A stretch of DNA of 64,000 nt from Paractinoplanes ferrugineus (GCF_016862195.1 NZ_BOMM01000054.1:24408-88407), one strand, 5' to 3'. Counted from the stretch's first letter, positions 17,288 to 26,735 are shown. Notes: generated by a model not told the origin, from the letters alone. Numbers and translations: made by a program.

Positions 17288-20200
17288 TTACCGGAAGTCG
17301 CGGGATGCCGGGGTGACCGGCGGGGTGGCCGCCTCGAGCCGGTCCGCGACCAGGTTGAGCACCCCCTCGGCCTTCTCGAGGCGCCCGCGCACGACGAGCG
17401 CCGAACTGGTCCGCGCCACCCGCCGGTAGCGCTGCCACAACCCCGGCGAGCAGGTCACGTTCAACATCCCGGTCTCGTCCTCGAGGTTCACGAACGTCAC
17501 CCCGCCCGCGGTCGCCGGCCGCTGCCGATGCGTGACGATCCCGCCCACCCGGATCCGGGTGCCCGCCACCACCGCCGGCAGCTGCGAGATCCGCAGCACC
17601 CCGAGCCGGTCGAACCCGGCCCGCAGGAACTGCGCCGGATGCGTCTCCGGCGACAACCCGGTCGCCCACACGTCGGCGCGCAGCCGGTCGACCTCGTCCA
17701 TCCCCGGCAGGGTCGGCGCGTCGGTCCCGGTCACCGTGCCCGGCAGCCGGTCGGGCCGGTCCTGCGCGGCGGCCCCGGCGGCCCACAGCGCCTCCCGGCG
17801 CGAAAGCCCGAATCCGGCGAAGGCGTCAGCGGTGGCGAGCGCTTCCAGATGCGCGGTTCCACATCCCGTACGCCGGGAGAGGTCGGCCATGCTCCGATAG
17901 GGACCGTTCGTCCGCCGCTCGTCCTCGATGGCCGCGGCCAACTCGGCGCCGATGGTGCGAATGCTCGCCAGCCCCTGCCGGACGACCGGACCGCCGAGCC
18001 CCCACGCGTGCGGCGGCTCGTCCTCGGCCGCCTTCACCTTGGTGTCCGGGGTCCGCTCGAGGGTGGCGGCGGCGTCGCTGAGGTTGATGTCCGGCCGGTG
18101 CACCCGCACCCCGTGCCGGCGGGCGTCGTCGACCAGCGACTGCGGCGAGTAGAAACCCATCGGCTGGGCGTTGAGCAGCGCCGCGCAGAACGCGGCCGGG
18201 TGGTAACGCTTCAGCCAGGCGCTCACATAGACGAGGTACGCGAAACTGATCGCGTGGCTCTCCGGGAAGCCGTAGTTCGCGAACGCGCACAACTTCACGT
18301 ACAGGTCATCGGCCAGGTCGCCGCCGATCCCCCGCTCCGCCATCCCCTCGTAGAGCCGGGCGCGCATCTCCTCCATCAGCCGCACCGACCGTTTCGAGCC
18401 CATCGCCCGGCGCAGCTTGTCCGCCTCCACCGGGGTGAACCCGGCCGAATCCATGGCCAGCTGCATCAACTGCTCCTGGAAGAGCGGCACCCCGAGGGTC
18501 TTCTCCAGGGCCCGGGCCATCGTCGGGTGCGGCATCTCCCACTTCTCCAGGCCGTTCTTGCGCCGGATGTACGGGTGCACCGAACCGCCCTGGATCGGAC
18601 CCGGCCGGATCAGTGCCACCTCGACGACCAGGTCGTAGAACACCCGCGGTTTGAGGCGGGGCAGCGTGGCCATCTGGGCGCGGCTCTCCACCTGGAAGAC
18701 CCCGACCGAGTCGGCCCGGCACAACATCGCGTAGACGTGTTCGTCGGACGGGCGGATGTTCGTGAAGTCCAGCTTGGACTCGATCATGTCGAACGCGTAG
18801 TGCAGCGCCGACAGCATGCCCAGGCCCAGCAGGTCGAACTTGACCAGGTTGATCGCGGCGCAGTCGTCCTTGTCCCACTGGAGCACGGTGCGGCCGGGCA
18901 TCCGGCCCCACTCGACCGGGCAGACCTCGCTCACCGGCCGGTCGCAGATCACCATGCCGCCGGAGTGGATGCCGAGGTGCCGGGGGAACGTCTGCAACTC
19001 GTTGGCGTACGCCACCACCTGGTCCGGGATGTCCTGCACGTCGACGGTGGCGACACTCCCCCACCGGTCGATCTGCTTGCTCCACGCGTCCTGCTGACCC
19101 GGGGAGAACGCGAACGCCTTGGCCACGTCCCGGACGGCGGAACGGGGCCGGTAGGAGATGACGTTCGCGACCTGGGCGGTGTGCCGGCGACCGTGCTTCT
19201 CGTAGACGTACTGGATGACCTCCTCGCGCCGGTCCGACTCGATGTCGACGTCGATGTCGGGCGGCCCGTCCCGTTCCGGCGCCAGGAAACGCTCGAAGAC
19301 CAGGTCGTACTCGAAGGCGTCGACATTGGTGATGTAGAGCGCGAAGCAGACCGCCGAGTTCGCCGCCGATCCCCGCCCCTGGCAGTAGATGTCCTTCTCC
19401 CGGCAGAACCGGACGATGTCGTAGACGACGAGGAAGTAACCGGGGAAGTCGAGGTCCTCGATCATCCGGAGCTCGTACTCGATCTTCGCGTAGACCTCCG
19501 GCATCTCCTCCGGCCGGCCGTACCGTTCCCGGGCGCCGCGCATGGTCAGCTCGCGCAGCCAGCTCATCTCGGTGTGGCCGGTCTCGGGGATCGGGAACGC
19601 CGGCAGCTGCGGCGCCACCAGCTGCAGGTCGAAGGCGAGCGCGCCACCCAGCTCGGCGGCGAGCTCGACCACGCCCGGACAGTCCGCGAACCGCCGGGCC
19701 ATCTCGGCCCCGCTGCGCAGGTGGGCGGTGCCGGCCGCGGGCAGCCAGCCGTCGATCTCGTCGAGGCTGCGCCGGGCCCGGACCGCGGCGAGCGTGGTGG
19801 CGAGCCGGCGCCGGGCCGGGACCGCGTAGTGCACGTTGTTGGTGGCGACCGCGCCCAGCCGCCGGCTGCGGGCCAGCTGATAGAGCACGTCGTTGCGGTC
19901 ACCGTCGTCCGGATGACCGTGATCGGTCAGCTCGACCACCACGTTCTCCGCGCCGAACAGGCCGGTCAGCCGGTCGAGCTCGTGGGCGGCCCGCTCGATC
20001 CCGCCGGCGGCGAGCGCCCCCGGCACGATCCCCTTGCGGCAGCCGGTGAGCACCAGCACGTGCCCCCGCAGCGCGGCCGCGATCCGCTCCACCGAGCCGT
20101 AGTCCGGCTTGCCCTTCTCCCCGCCCGCGAGCTGCCCCTCGCCGATGGTCCGGCCCAGCGCGGCATACCCGGCCGCGTCCCGGGCCAGCACCAGCAGATG

Positions 20201-20686
20201 CGGCCCGGCCGGGTCGGGCTCGCCGTTCTGCGGCCTGGTCAGCCCCAGCGACAGCTCCGCCCCGAAGACGGTCGGCAGACGCAGTTTCGCCGCCGCCTCG
20301 GCGAACCGGACCACCCCGTAGAACCCGTCGTGGTCGGTGACGGCCAGCCCGGTGAGCCCCAGCCGCGCCGCCTCCTCGGCCAGCTCCTCCGGATGACTGG
20401 CCCCGTCGAGGAAGCTGAAGTTGGTGTGACAGTGCAGCTCGGCGTACGGGACGGTGGTCTCCTTCGCCCGTACCACCGCCGGCGCCTCGTAGGGCTGCCG
20501 TTTGCGGCTCCAGGCCGGCGAGTCACCGCCGTCCGCGTCCACCGCGAGCGGATCCACCGCGAACGGTTGCCGCGCCTGCTCCCCGATCCGGTGAACGCCC
20601 TCCGCCGGCGGCGGTGGCTCGACCGGCCGCCCGGCGAGCGCCTCCGCAAGCTGCGACCAGGACTGCCGCGGGTTATGAAAGCCCAC
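17288..20686 (-). CDS. dnaE2: Error-prone DNA polymerase III alpha subunit DnaE2
   Basis: A 1132-residue C-family polymerase. The PHP domain starts at YAELHCHTNFSFLDGA (His85, His87), and the catalytic aspartates lie in PDIDVDIES at 476-485. The finger/thumb sequence SHAISFAYLVYVSAWLKRYHP and the C-terminal OB fold (IRVGGIVTHRQR) are typical of DnaE2/ImuC rather than replicative DnaE1, which is longer. GTG at 20686 starts MGFHNPRQSW, the usual DnaE2 N-terminus. DnaE2 performs damage-induced mutagenic synthesis with ImuA' and ImuB, whose genes lie directly upstream on the same strand. A 130-bp minisatellite separates imuB and dnaE2, so the intergenic mRNA is repetitive. Confidence 0.96.
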   Translation of the reverse strand: MGFHNPRQSWSQLAEALAGRPVEPPPPAEGVHRIGEQARQPFAVDPLAVDADGGDSPAWSRKRQPYEAPAVVRAKETTVPYAELHCHTNFSFLDGASHPEELAEEAARLGLTGLAVTDHDGFYGVVRFAEAAAKLRLPTVFGAELSLGLTRPQNGEPDPAGPHLLVLARDAAGYAALGRTIGEGQLAGGEKGKPDYGSVERIAAALRGHVLVLTGCRKGIVPGALAAGGIERAAHELDRLTGLFGAENVVVELTDHGHPDDGDRNDVLYQLARSRRLGAVATNNVHYAVPARRRLATTLAAVRARRSLDEIDGWLPAAGTAHLRSGAEMARRFADCPGVVELAAELGGALAFDLQLVAPQLPAFPIPETGHTEMSWLRELTMRGARERYGRPEEMPEVYAKIEYELRMIEDLDFPGYFLVVYDIVRFCREKDIYCQGRGSAANSAVCFALYITNVDAFEYDLVFERFLAPERDGPPDIDVDIESDRREEVIQYVYEKHGRRHTAQVANVISYRPRSAVRDVAKAFAFSPGQQDAWSKQIDRWGSVATVDVQDIPDQVVAYANELQTFPRHLGIHSGGMVICDRPVSEVCPVEWGRMPGRTVLQWDKDDCAAINLVKFDLLGLGMLSALHYAFDMIESKLDFTNIRPSDEHVYAMLCRADSVGVFQVESRAQMATLPRLKPRVFYDLVVEVALIRPGPIQGGSVHPYIRRKNGLEKWEMPHPTMARALEKTLGVPLFQEQLMQLAMDSAGFTPVEADKLRRAMGSKRSVRLMEEMRARLYEGMAERGIGGDLADDLYVKLCAFANYGFPESHAISFAYLVYVSAWLKRYHPAAFCAALLNAQPMGFYSPQSLVDDARRHGVRVHRPDINLSDAAATLERTPDTKVKAAEDEPPHAWGLGGPVVRQGLASIRTIGAELAAAIEDERRTNGPYRSMADLSRRTGCGTAHLEALATADAFAGFGLSRREALWAAGAAAQDRPDRLPGTVTGTDAPTLPGMDEVDRLRADVWATGLSPETHPAQFLRAGFDRLGVLRISQLPAVVAGTRIRVGGIVTHRQRPATAGGVTFVNLEDETGMLNVTCSPGLWQRYRRVARTSSALVVRGRLEKAEGVLNLVADRLEAATPPVTPASRDFR

Positions 20687-20700
20687 CGCGACCCCCTCGC

Positions 20701-20830
20701 CCAGCCCTGCCCTGCCCAGCCCTGCCCTGCCCAGCCCTGTCCTGCCCAGACCCGCCGTGCCCAGACCCGCCGTGCCCAGCCCCGCCGTGCCCAGCCCCGC
20801 CGTGCCCAGCCCTGTCCTGCTCAGTCATAG
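20701..20830. repeat. 15-bp minisatellite plus 20-bp duplication between imuB and dnaE2
   Basis: Eight contiguous 15-bp units at 20701-20820, of the form CCAGCCCTGCCCTGC, CCAGACCCGCCGTGC or CCAGCCCCGCCGTGC. They are followed by a 20-bp direct duplication: 20811-20830 equals 20831-20850, and the right copy contains the imuB stop codon. The repeat fills the 154-bp gap between two co-oriented genes. Confidence 0.92.
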
Positions 20831-20840
20831 CCTGTCCTGC

Positions 20841-22838
20841 TCAGTCATAGATGGCCTCCACCGTCCAGTGGCCGCCGGCCAGCGCGAGCAGCAGCGCGCG
20901 GCCGTCGGCGAGCGACACCTGGAACCGTGCGTGCCGGCGGCTCTCCCCGGCCGCCCACCAGCGTTCGTCCACCGGCCACGGCCCGGCCCAGCCACTGATC
21001 TCGATCAGCTCGCCCCGTTCCACCATCAGCGACGCCGGATCGCCGGTCAGTTCCAGGCGCGCGCTGACCCCGACCGGCGTACCGCTCCCGTCGAGCACCA
21101 CCGCGGCCGGCGGCCGCAGCGGCACCACCGCCGGCGCGGGCCTCGGCAGCCGCCCCGGCCACGGCGGCAGCCCGGCCCCCGGTCCGGCCCCCGGCCGCAC
21201 TCCCCGCCCGGCCCGCGGCTTGACGTCCGGCTTGATGTCCGGGGCGGCGAGCGACCCGGTTCCCGCATCGGCGACCGAACCGGTGCCGGACGGGCCGGGC
21301 ATACCGGACGGGCCGGGCACGCCGGACGGGCCGGACGGGCCGGACGGGCCGGGCACCGTGGCGGGTCCGGCCGGCTCGGGGGCCTCCTCCCGGCCGGGGG
21401 TGGGCAGGTGGGAGACGGTGGCCAGGCCCGTCCTTCCCGGGGCGGCGGGCGGGCGGCGGGAGGCCAGGTCGATCACGGTGCCTCCGGTCGGGGGTTCGGC
21501 CCGGGTCTCGGCCGGCTGCTCGGCGGGAAGCAGCGCCGGGAGCAGCGCCGGGAACGGGAAGAGGGTGGCTTCCTCGCGGGGCTGCAGCGGGGTGGTGAGC
21601 ACGTCCGGGACGGGATCGCGGTAGGGGGCAGTGGGGCGGTGCGGGGTGCGTTCGTCGCCCCACGGGATGAGCCGGATCTGGTCGTCGGCCGAGCGGCCGC
21701 CCGAGGGCACCGGTGTCACCAGGGCCGCCGGGCCCAGCAGGCCCTGCACCCGGCTGAACGCCCGGTGGGCCCGCTCGCGGTCGGCGCCCGCGTCACCCCA
21801 GAGGCCCGGCTGCAGCCCGAGGTGGACCAGGACGCCGTCGGGGATCAGGCGCAGGCGCACCAGGCCGGCCGTGGGGCGCGCCGGTGCGCCGCGGCGGGCG
21901 CCGGTCAGCCAGCCGTCGAGCTGCCAGCGAACGCGTTCGGCGATGGCCGCCGCGGTGAGGGTGCCGTCGTGCCGCCAGACGCGGTGCAGCTCCTGGCCGT
22001 CGGCGGTGACCGCCTCGATGCCCAGCCGGGTGCAGGCCAGGCCGTGCGCGGCCAGGCGTTCGTGCAGGCGTTCGGCGAGGTTGCGGCCGGCGAACGCGGC
22101 CACGTCGACCCGGTCGAGCGGCTCGTCGTAGGTGTCGGCCACGTCGAGGTCGGGCGGCGGTTGCCGGACCGCCAGGGGCCGGTGGTCACGGCCGGCGGCG
22201 AGCCGGTGGGCGAGCGCCCCGTCGAACCCGAACCGGGTCAGCACGTCCCCCGCCGGCAGGGCCGCGAAGTCGCCGAGCGTCTTGACACCCAGCCGGTGGA
22301 GCAGGTCGACCAGTTCGGGCCGGTCGAGCGCGGCGATCGGCAGGCCGGCCAGGAACGCGGCGGTCTCCCCCGGGCCGAGCACCCGTCCCTCGCGGGCGGC
22401 GAGTCCCGCCGCGAACACCCCGTCGGCGATCCCCACCTGGCTCTCCACCGCACAGGCCTCGGCGATCTGTTCGACGATCCGTTCGGCGGCGGCCTCCTCA
22501 CCACCGAAATAGCGGGCCGGGCCGCGGGCCGCGAGCGCACACGCCCCCGGCCGGATCACCTCGACCCCGACCGCGACCGCCTCGACCGCGGCGACGACGG
22601 CTTCGAAGGCCCGCGCGTCCCGCCCCGGGTCGTGCTCGACGACGACCAGCCGGGGGCACCGGCTCTGCGCCTCCCGGCGCCGCAGCCCCCGCCGCACGCC
22701 CTCCCGCCGCGCCGCCTCCGAGCAGGCGACCACCCGGTTCTCCTTGAGCACCACCACCGGCCCGGCCGCCTCGATCCCGTCGACGATCTCCGCCGCCGTG
22801 ACCGGCCAGTCCGGGCACCACACCAGCAGGGTCCGCAC
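20841..22838 (-). CDS. imuB: ImuB, inactive Y-family polymerase-like mutasome subunit
   Basis: A 665-residue protein with Y-family architecture: MRTLLVWCPDWPV in place of the DMDxFF motif, palm and HhH region (LHRLGVKTLGDFAALP) and little finger. The paired catalytic acidic residues of active polymerases are not found, as in known ImuB, which links ImuA' and DnaE2 to the beta clamp. The linker after about residue 440 is Pro/Gly/Ser-rich and includes a GPSG repeat encoded by 9-bp units at 21286-21354. The end (WWAAGESRRHARFQVSLADGRALLLAL) is the conserved ImuB C-terminus. GTG at 22838 fits the family; GTG at 22847 is possible. The ImuA' stop is 11 nt away, so translation is coupled. Confidence 0.92.
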   Translation of the reverse strand: MRTLLVWCPDWPVTAAEIVDGIEAAGPVVVLKENRVVACSEAARREGVRRGLRRREAQSRCPRLVVVEHDPGRDARAFEAVVAAVEAVAVGVEVIRPGACALAARGPARYFGGEEAAAERIVEQIAEACAVESQVGIADGVFAAGLAAREGRVLGPGETAAFLAGLPIAALDRPELVDLLHRLGVKTLGDFAALPAGDVLTRFGFDGALAHRLAAGRDHRPLAVRQPPPDLDVADTYDEPLDRVDVAAFAGRNLAERLHERLAAHGLACTRLGIEAVTADGQELHRVWRHDGTLTAAAIAERVRWQLDGWLTGARRGAPARPTAGLVRLRLIPDGVLVHLGLQPGLWGDAGADRERAHRAFSRVQGLLGPAALVTPVPSGGRSADDQIRLIPWGDERTPHRPTAPYRDPVPDVLTTPLQPREEATLFPFPALLPALLPAEQPAETRAEPPTGGTVIDLASRRPPAAPGRTGLATVSHLPTPGREEAPEPAGPATVPGPSGPSGPSGVPGPSGMPGPSGTGSVADAGTGSLAAPDIKPDVKPRAGRGVRPGAGPGAGLPPWPGRLPRPAPAVVPLRPPAAVVLDGSGTPVGVSARLELTGDPASLMVERGELIEISGWAGPWPVDERWWAAGESRRHARFQVSLADGRALLLALAGGHWTVEAIYD
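21286..21354. repeat. 9-bp repeat inside the imuB linker
   Basis: Copies of GGACGGGCC interspersed with GGGCATACC or GGGCACGCC. On the coding strand they give a collagen-like Gly-Pro-Ser pattern. The period is a multiple of 3, so repeat-number changes keep the frame. Confidence 0.8.
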
Positions 22839-22848
22839 CTCACCCACG

Positions 22849-23700
22849 TCACACCGCCGCCCGGAGCCGCGTCCGCGAGGCCGACAGGCCCGCCCGGATG
22901 CGCTGGGCGAACTGGCCCGCGGCGGGCGCACCGCCGGCCGACGAGGGGTCGGGGGCGGTGGGCGAGCCGCCGGCCGAGGAGCGGCCGGGGATGGTGGGTG
23001 AGTCGGTGGGCAGCGAGGACGGCGGTGGGGGCGGGGGGATGGTGAACGGGCGGATCGTCACGCCCGGCATCCACATCGTGATCTCCTTCGGGCGGGCGGC
23101 CGCGCCCCGGCCCCGGGCGAGCACGGTCACCTCGCGGCGGCGCAGGCGGCCCCGGCCCGCGCCGAGGCCCTCCCAGCGGCCCTCGGTCACGCGCAGGGTC
23201 ACGTCGGCGCCGTTCCACCGGCCGAACGGCACCAGCACGCTGCCCCGCTGGCGGGCCCGGGCGGCCAGGCGGCCGGCGATCGACGCCGACACCGGGCCGG
23301 GGACGGCGGTCACCACCACGTCGACCCCGTCGATCAGGGCCGCCACCACGGTGGGCCAGTCGGGGCCGGGGTTGGGCACCAGGGCCAGTCGGTCGAGGAC
23401 GATGCCGCTCTCCTGGGCGGCCAGCGCGCCCAGCGCCGGCACCCCGACGACGGCGCACCAGGAACCGGCGCGGGACGCCTCGGCGAGCAGCGCGAGCATC
23501 AAGGAGGTGCCGCCGCCGGGCGCGGCCCGGCCGGTGGAGACCGAGACGGTGCTGCCCCGGCGCAGCCCGCGACCGGGCAGCAGACCGCTCAGCTCGGGCG
23601 CCACCGGCAGCACCCGGTGCACACCCGGCTCGTCGGTCTCCTCCGCTGTCCGGATCAGCTCCGCGAGGGCGGCCGCACCGTTGATCATGCGTCCCGCCAT
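22849..23700 (-). CDS. imuA: ImuA'-like mutasome protein (RecA-fold)
   Basis: A 283-residue protein starting MAGRMINGAAALAELIRTAEE at ATG 23700. The RecA-like core is recognisable: LPGRGLRRGSTVSVSTG, PGGGTSLMLALLAEASRAGSWCAVVG, then ESGIVLDRLALVPNPG. The P-loop region is degenerate (GRAAPGGGTS), as usual for actinobacterial ImuA', so nucleotide hydrolysis is doubtful. The C-terminal 80 residues form a Pro-rich tail with two similar segments (IPGRSSAGGSPTAPDPSSAGGAPAA, counted as short repeats). It lies between the HEPN gene (106-nt gap) and imuB (10-nt gap), an order conserved in actinobacteria. It is needed for DnaE2-dependent mutagenesis in mycobacteria. Confidence 0.87.
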   Translation of the reverse strand: MAGRMINGAAALAELIRTAEETDEPGVHRVLPVAPELSGLLPGRGLRRGSTVSVSTGRAAPGGGTSLMLALLAEASRAGSWCAVVGVPALGALAAQESGIVLDRLALVPNPGPDWPTVVAALIDGVDVVVTAVPGPVSASIAGRLAARARQRGSVLVPFGRWNGADVTLRVTEGRWEGLGAGRGRLRRREVTVLARGRGAAARPKEITMWMPGVTIRPFTIPPPPPPSSLPTDSPTIPGRSSAGGSPTAPDPSSAGGAPAAGQFAQRIRAGLSASRTRLRAAV

Positions 23701-23806
23701 CCTTGCCCCGCTCCGTGTCGCGATGTTCCGGCCCACCCGGGAAACGGGCAGGCGACAGCGCCGCACGGCGCCAGGGGTGTTTCGGTGAAAGCCGGTGAAG
23801 CCGCGG

Positions 23807-24307
23807 TCAGGCGGCAGCCAGCGGGGGCTGGTAGCTCAGGCCCAGCGCCGACTCGACGACCGTGACGAACTGCTCGGCCGCGCGCAACAGGTCGTCGGCC
23901 TCCCGGGCGCTCACCACGCGGGGGATGCCGGCCTCGGCGGCGGCGCGCTTGGCGGCGCCCAGCGCGAAATAGCTCGCCCAGTCGCCGAACTCGGGGGCCA
24001 CCAGCACCAGCAGGGACCACACGCTGGTCACCCGGCTGCGGCGGGTGGGCGCCGCGGGGCGGGCCCGGGCGGCGAGGATCGCGGCGGCCGCACGGAGCGC
24101 GGCCAGGTGGGCCGCGGCGTAACGGAGGCCGTCGGGGCGGGTGTGCGCCGCCTCGTCGAGGCCCTGCCGCGCGATCGTCAGCAGCTGGGCCGGGGTGCGG
24201 TTGGGCAGCATGTGCGCCGGGACCGTGGGGGCTTCCTGCACGGCCGAGGTCGGCGCGTGCGCCAAGCCGGGGACCTGCATGAGGCCCGGCGCCCTGTTGC
24301 TCGCCAT
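23807..24307 (-). CDS. SAV_6107-type HEPN domain protein
   Basis: A 166-residue helical protein. ATG at 24307 is chosen because AGGAGAA lies 7 nt upstream; the frame is open back to 24646 but that part is Arg/Pro-rich and not protein-like. The domain matches the actinobacterial SAV_6107 HEPN family: LLTIARQGLDEAAHTRPDGLRYAAAHLAALRAAAAILAAR, with EFGDWASYFALGAAKRAAAEAG and READDLLRAAEQFV. The catalytic R-x4-6-H RNase motif of toxin HEPNs is not obvious. The gene regularly precedes imuA'-imuB-dnaE2, and here it would be the first gene of the SOS-controlled unit. Its function in mutagenesis is unknown. Confidence 0.82.
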   Translation of the reverse strand: MASNRAPGLMQVPGLAHAPTSAVQEAPTVPAHMLPNRTPAQLLTIARQGLDEAAHTRPDGLRYAAAHLAALRAAAAILAARARPAAPTRRSRVTSVWSLLVLVAPEFGDWASYFALGAAKRAAAEAGIPRVVSAREADDLLRAAEQFVTVVESALGLSYQPPLAAA

Positions 24308-24638
24308 AGGTCGTTCTCCTCGCGTGTCGCATCCGACGTGCCTGGTCGAACCGATCGCTGCGGAGGAAGGCGCAGCAGCCGTGCGTGCGAACCGGCCGGA
24401 TGTGAAGCTTCCCCACACCACACCCGGCCGGACCTCGCCGGCGGGTCCGCCGTCCGCCACCCGGGGGTCGGGGGGTGACGGACGGCGGTCCTGCCTTGTC
24501 TCGAAGGCGCCGGGCCCGCGAATGCCCGGAGCCTCACGTGCGGCACTTCGCGGGTGCCGCACCCGGGAGCCACGCCGCGAAACGCCGCTCCCGGAGCCGG
24601 AACGGAGGTCCGGACCGAGATCTCTCGAGCTCGGCCGT
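24308..24638 (-). promoter_or_regulatory. Long structured 5' leader of the mutasome operon
   Basis: Between the LexA-type box and the first start codon lie about 330 nt without a gene. Three hairpins can be drawn: 24538-24546 with 24554-24562 (9 bp, loop TTCGCGG), 24563-24570 with 24587-24594 (8 bp), and 24450-24455 with 24480-24485 with further inner pairs. They may be RNA structures in a long untranslated leader, or the real promoter may lie nearer the gene. Neither can be decided from sequence alone. Confidence 0.4.
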
Positions 24639-24654
24639 TCGAACATCCGTTCTA
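24639..24654 (-). promoter_or_regulatory. LexA (SOS) box
   Basis: TCGAACATCCGTTCTA differs by a single base from the actinobacterial LexA consensus TCGAAC-N4-GTTCGA. It is the only close match noticed in the window, and it lies upstream of the HEPN-imuA'-imuB-dnaE2 genes, an operon known to be LexA-controlled in mycobacteria. On the other side is only the 3' end of a permease gene, so the box can act only toward the mutasome. Confidence 0.7.
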
Positions 24655-24749
24655 ACTAAGAAAGAGACTAGCACTGGCGTACGACAAAAACGCAACCTCT
24701 GCTCTCGGCACCCGCCGGGATCAGCCCGCAGGCCGGCCGGAGAGTGCGG

Positions 24750-26696
24750 TCAGACACCGCCGACGTGGATCACCGGGCGGCGCTCGATGTCCGGCTCGGT
24801 CTTGCGGATGATCTCGCGTACCACCGGCGCGGTGTCCCCCCGGCCGAGCAGCAGGTAGCGGAACAGGTGGACGAGCGGGCTGCCCTCGGCCCAGGCGAAG
24901 TAGCAGTGCGGCCGCACCCCGGTGGCGTCCCGCAGGGCCAGCAGCACGGCGGCGATCGCGTTCGGCGCGGCGGCACTGCGCACGCGCAGCACCCGGTGCC
25001 CGCCGACCTGCGCCCCGTGCACCTCGAGCACCCCGCTGAACTGCGACGGGTCGGCCACCTCGACCTCGAGGAAGAGGATGTCGTTGCGGCCGGGCACCGG
25101 GTTCATCCGGCGCTGCTCGTCCTCCTTGTGGGTGTACTCCGCCGACTCGCCGGTCTCCCGCCGGTTCGCGACGATGTCCAGCTCGCCGTCGTTGGCGAGG
25201 GAGTCGGCGATGTACTGCCGGGCGGCGGGGTCGAACTCGATCCGCTCGGCCCGCAGCTCGGTGGTGCGGCTCACCCGGGAGATCAGCGACACCAGGATGA
25301 TCCCGCCGACGAAGACGGCCGAGATGGCGATCCCGTCCGGCTTCTCGATGATGTTGTCGCCGAGCGCGTACAGAAGGACGAGGCTGAGGATCGCGAAGCC
25401 GCCGGCGGCGCCGCGTCGCCCGGCCCGCCACGCGGAGATCGTGACCGCGACGGCGCCCGACACCATCATCGCCAGGATGCCTGTCGCATAGGCCCCGGCC
25501 TGGGCGTTGACGTCGGCGCGGAAGGCGATGGTGATGCCGATGCCGAGCCCGGTGTAGACGATCACGACGGGCCGGACGGCCCGGCCCCACTCCGGCGCCA
25601 TGCCGTAACCGGGCAGGTAGCGCGGCACGATGTTGATCAGTCCGGCCATCGCGGAGGCACCCGCGAACCAGAGGATCAGGATGCTGCTGATGTCGTAGGC
25701 CGTACCGAAGATCTCGCCGAGCTCGGCATGCGCGAGGTAGGCCAGGGCGCGCCCGTTCGCCTCGCCGCCCGGCTGGAACTCCTCCTTCGGGATGAGCACG
25801 GTGGTGACGAAGGAGGTGGCGACGAGGTAGACGCTCATGATCAGCGCGGCCGTGGTGAGCAGCTTGCGGGTGTTCCGGATGCGCTCGGCCGGCGAGGACG
25901 CCTTGATCAGCGGCATCATGCTGACCCCGGTCTCGAAGCCGGACAGGCCGAGGACCAGGGCCGGGAAGGCCAGGATGGACGGTCCGATGAAGTTCCCGGT
26001 CGAGGTGAGCTGATCGATCCAGCGGGACAGCGCGTCCGGCGTGGTGAAGACGTCGACCAGGCCGACCACCGTGATCACCGCGTTGAGCACCAGGAAGATC
26101 GCGACGAGCGGGATCGCCACCCCGACGGCCTCGCTGAAGCCGAGCAGAAAGACGAAGCCCAGGATCAACAGCAGGATCACGGTGATGAGTACGGCGTGAC
26201 CGTGCAGGAAATCCGGCAGAACCGGGTTCTCCGCCATGTGGACCGTCGCGTCGGCCGCCGACAGGGTGATCGTGATGATCCACGAGGTGCACACGAACCC
26301 GAGCAGGACAAGCACGAACAGCTTGCCCCGCCAGAACGGCAGCAGGTGTTCGAGCATCGCCACCGAGCCCTGGCCGTGCGGGCTCTCCTGGGCCACCCGC
26401 CGGTACATCGGCAGCATGCCGAACAGGGTCAGCGCCACGATCAGCAGCGTCGCCAGCGGGGACAGCGCCCCGGCCGCGAGCGCCGCGATGGCCGGCAGGT
26501 AGGACAGTGTGGAGAAGTAGTCGACCCCGGTCAGGCACATCACCTTCCACCAGGGTTGCTCGTGGTCGGTCGGCGGCGCCTCGGGGCCGACCGGCTGCAC
26601 CCGGTGGGCGAGCAGCCAGCGACTCAGGGGGTGGCCGGGGGCCCGCGGAGCCACCGGGCTGTCCACCACCGCGGGCACATCGATCTCGGTGCTCAT
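24750..26696 (-). CDS. APC-superfamily amino acid/polyamine permease
   Basis: A 648-residue membrane protein; ATG at 26696 follows GGGGAG by 4 nt. After a 55-residue cytoplasmic N-terminus, WWKVMCLTGVDYFSTLSYLPAIA opens the first helix of an APC fold with about 12 transmembrane segments. The distal 160 residues are soluble (IEFDPAARQYIADSLANDG, NDILFLEVEVADPSQF), as in large actinobacterial APC permeases. The transported substrate is not evident. The gene is divergent from an SDR gene with only a 39-bp gap. Confidence 0.85.
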   Translation of the reverse strand: MSTEIDVPAVVDSPVAPRAPGHPLSRWLLAHRVQPVGPEAPPTDHEQPWWKVMCLTGVDYFSTLSYLPAIAALAAGALSPLATLLIVALTLFGMLPMYRRVAQESPHGQGSVAMLEHLLPFWRGKLFVLVLLGFVCTSWIITITLSAADATVHMAENPVLPDFLHGHAVLITVILLLILGFVFLLGFSEAVGVAIPLVAIFLVLNAVITVVGLVDVFTTPDALSRWIDQLTSTGNFIGPSILAFPALVLGLSGFETGVSMMPLIKASSPAERIRNTRKLLTTAALIMSVYLVATSFVTTVLIPKEEFQPGGEANGRALAYLAHAELGEIFGTAYDISSILILWFAGASAMAGLINIVPRYLPGYGMAPEWGRAVRPVVIVYTGLGIGITIAFRADVNAQAGAYATGILAMMVSGAVAVTISAWRAGRRGAAGGFAILSLVLLYALGDNIIEKPDGIAISAVFVGGIILVSLISRVSRTTELRAERIEFDPAARQYIADSLANDGELDIVANRRETGESAEYTHKEDEQRRMNPVPGRNDILFLEVEVADPSQFSGVLEVHGAQVGGHRVLRVRSAAAPNAIAAVLLALRDATGVRPHCYFAWAEGSPLVHLFRYLLLGRGDTAPVVREIIRKTEPDIERRPVIHVGGV

Positions 26697-26735
26697 CGGC
26701 TCCCCGATCGTGAGTTCAGATGCCAAGATTCAGCA

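Noticed and set aside
24308..24646. N-terminal extension of the HEPN gene starting at ATG 24646 inside the SOS box
   Set aside because: The 113 extra residues are Arg/Pro-rich, and a strong ribosome-binding site precedes the internal ATG at 24307.
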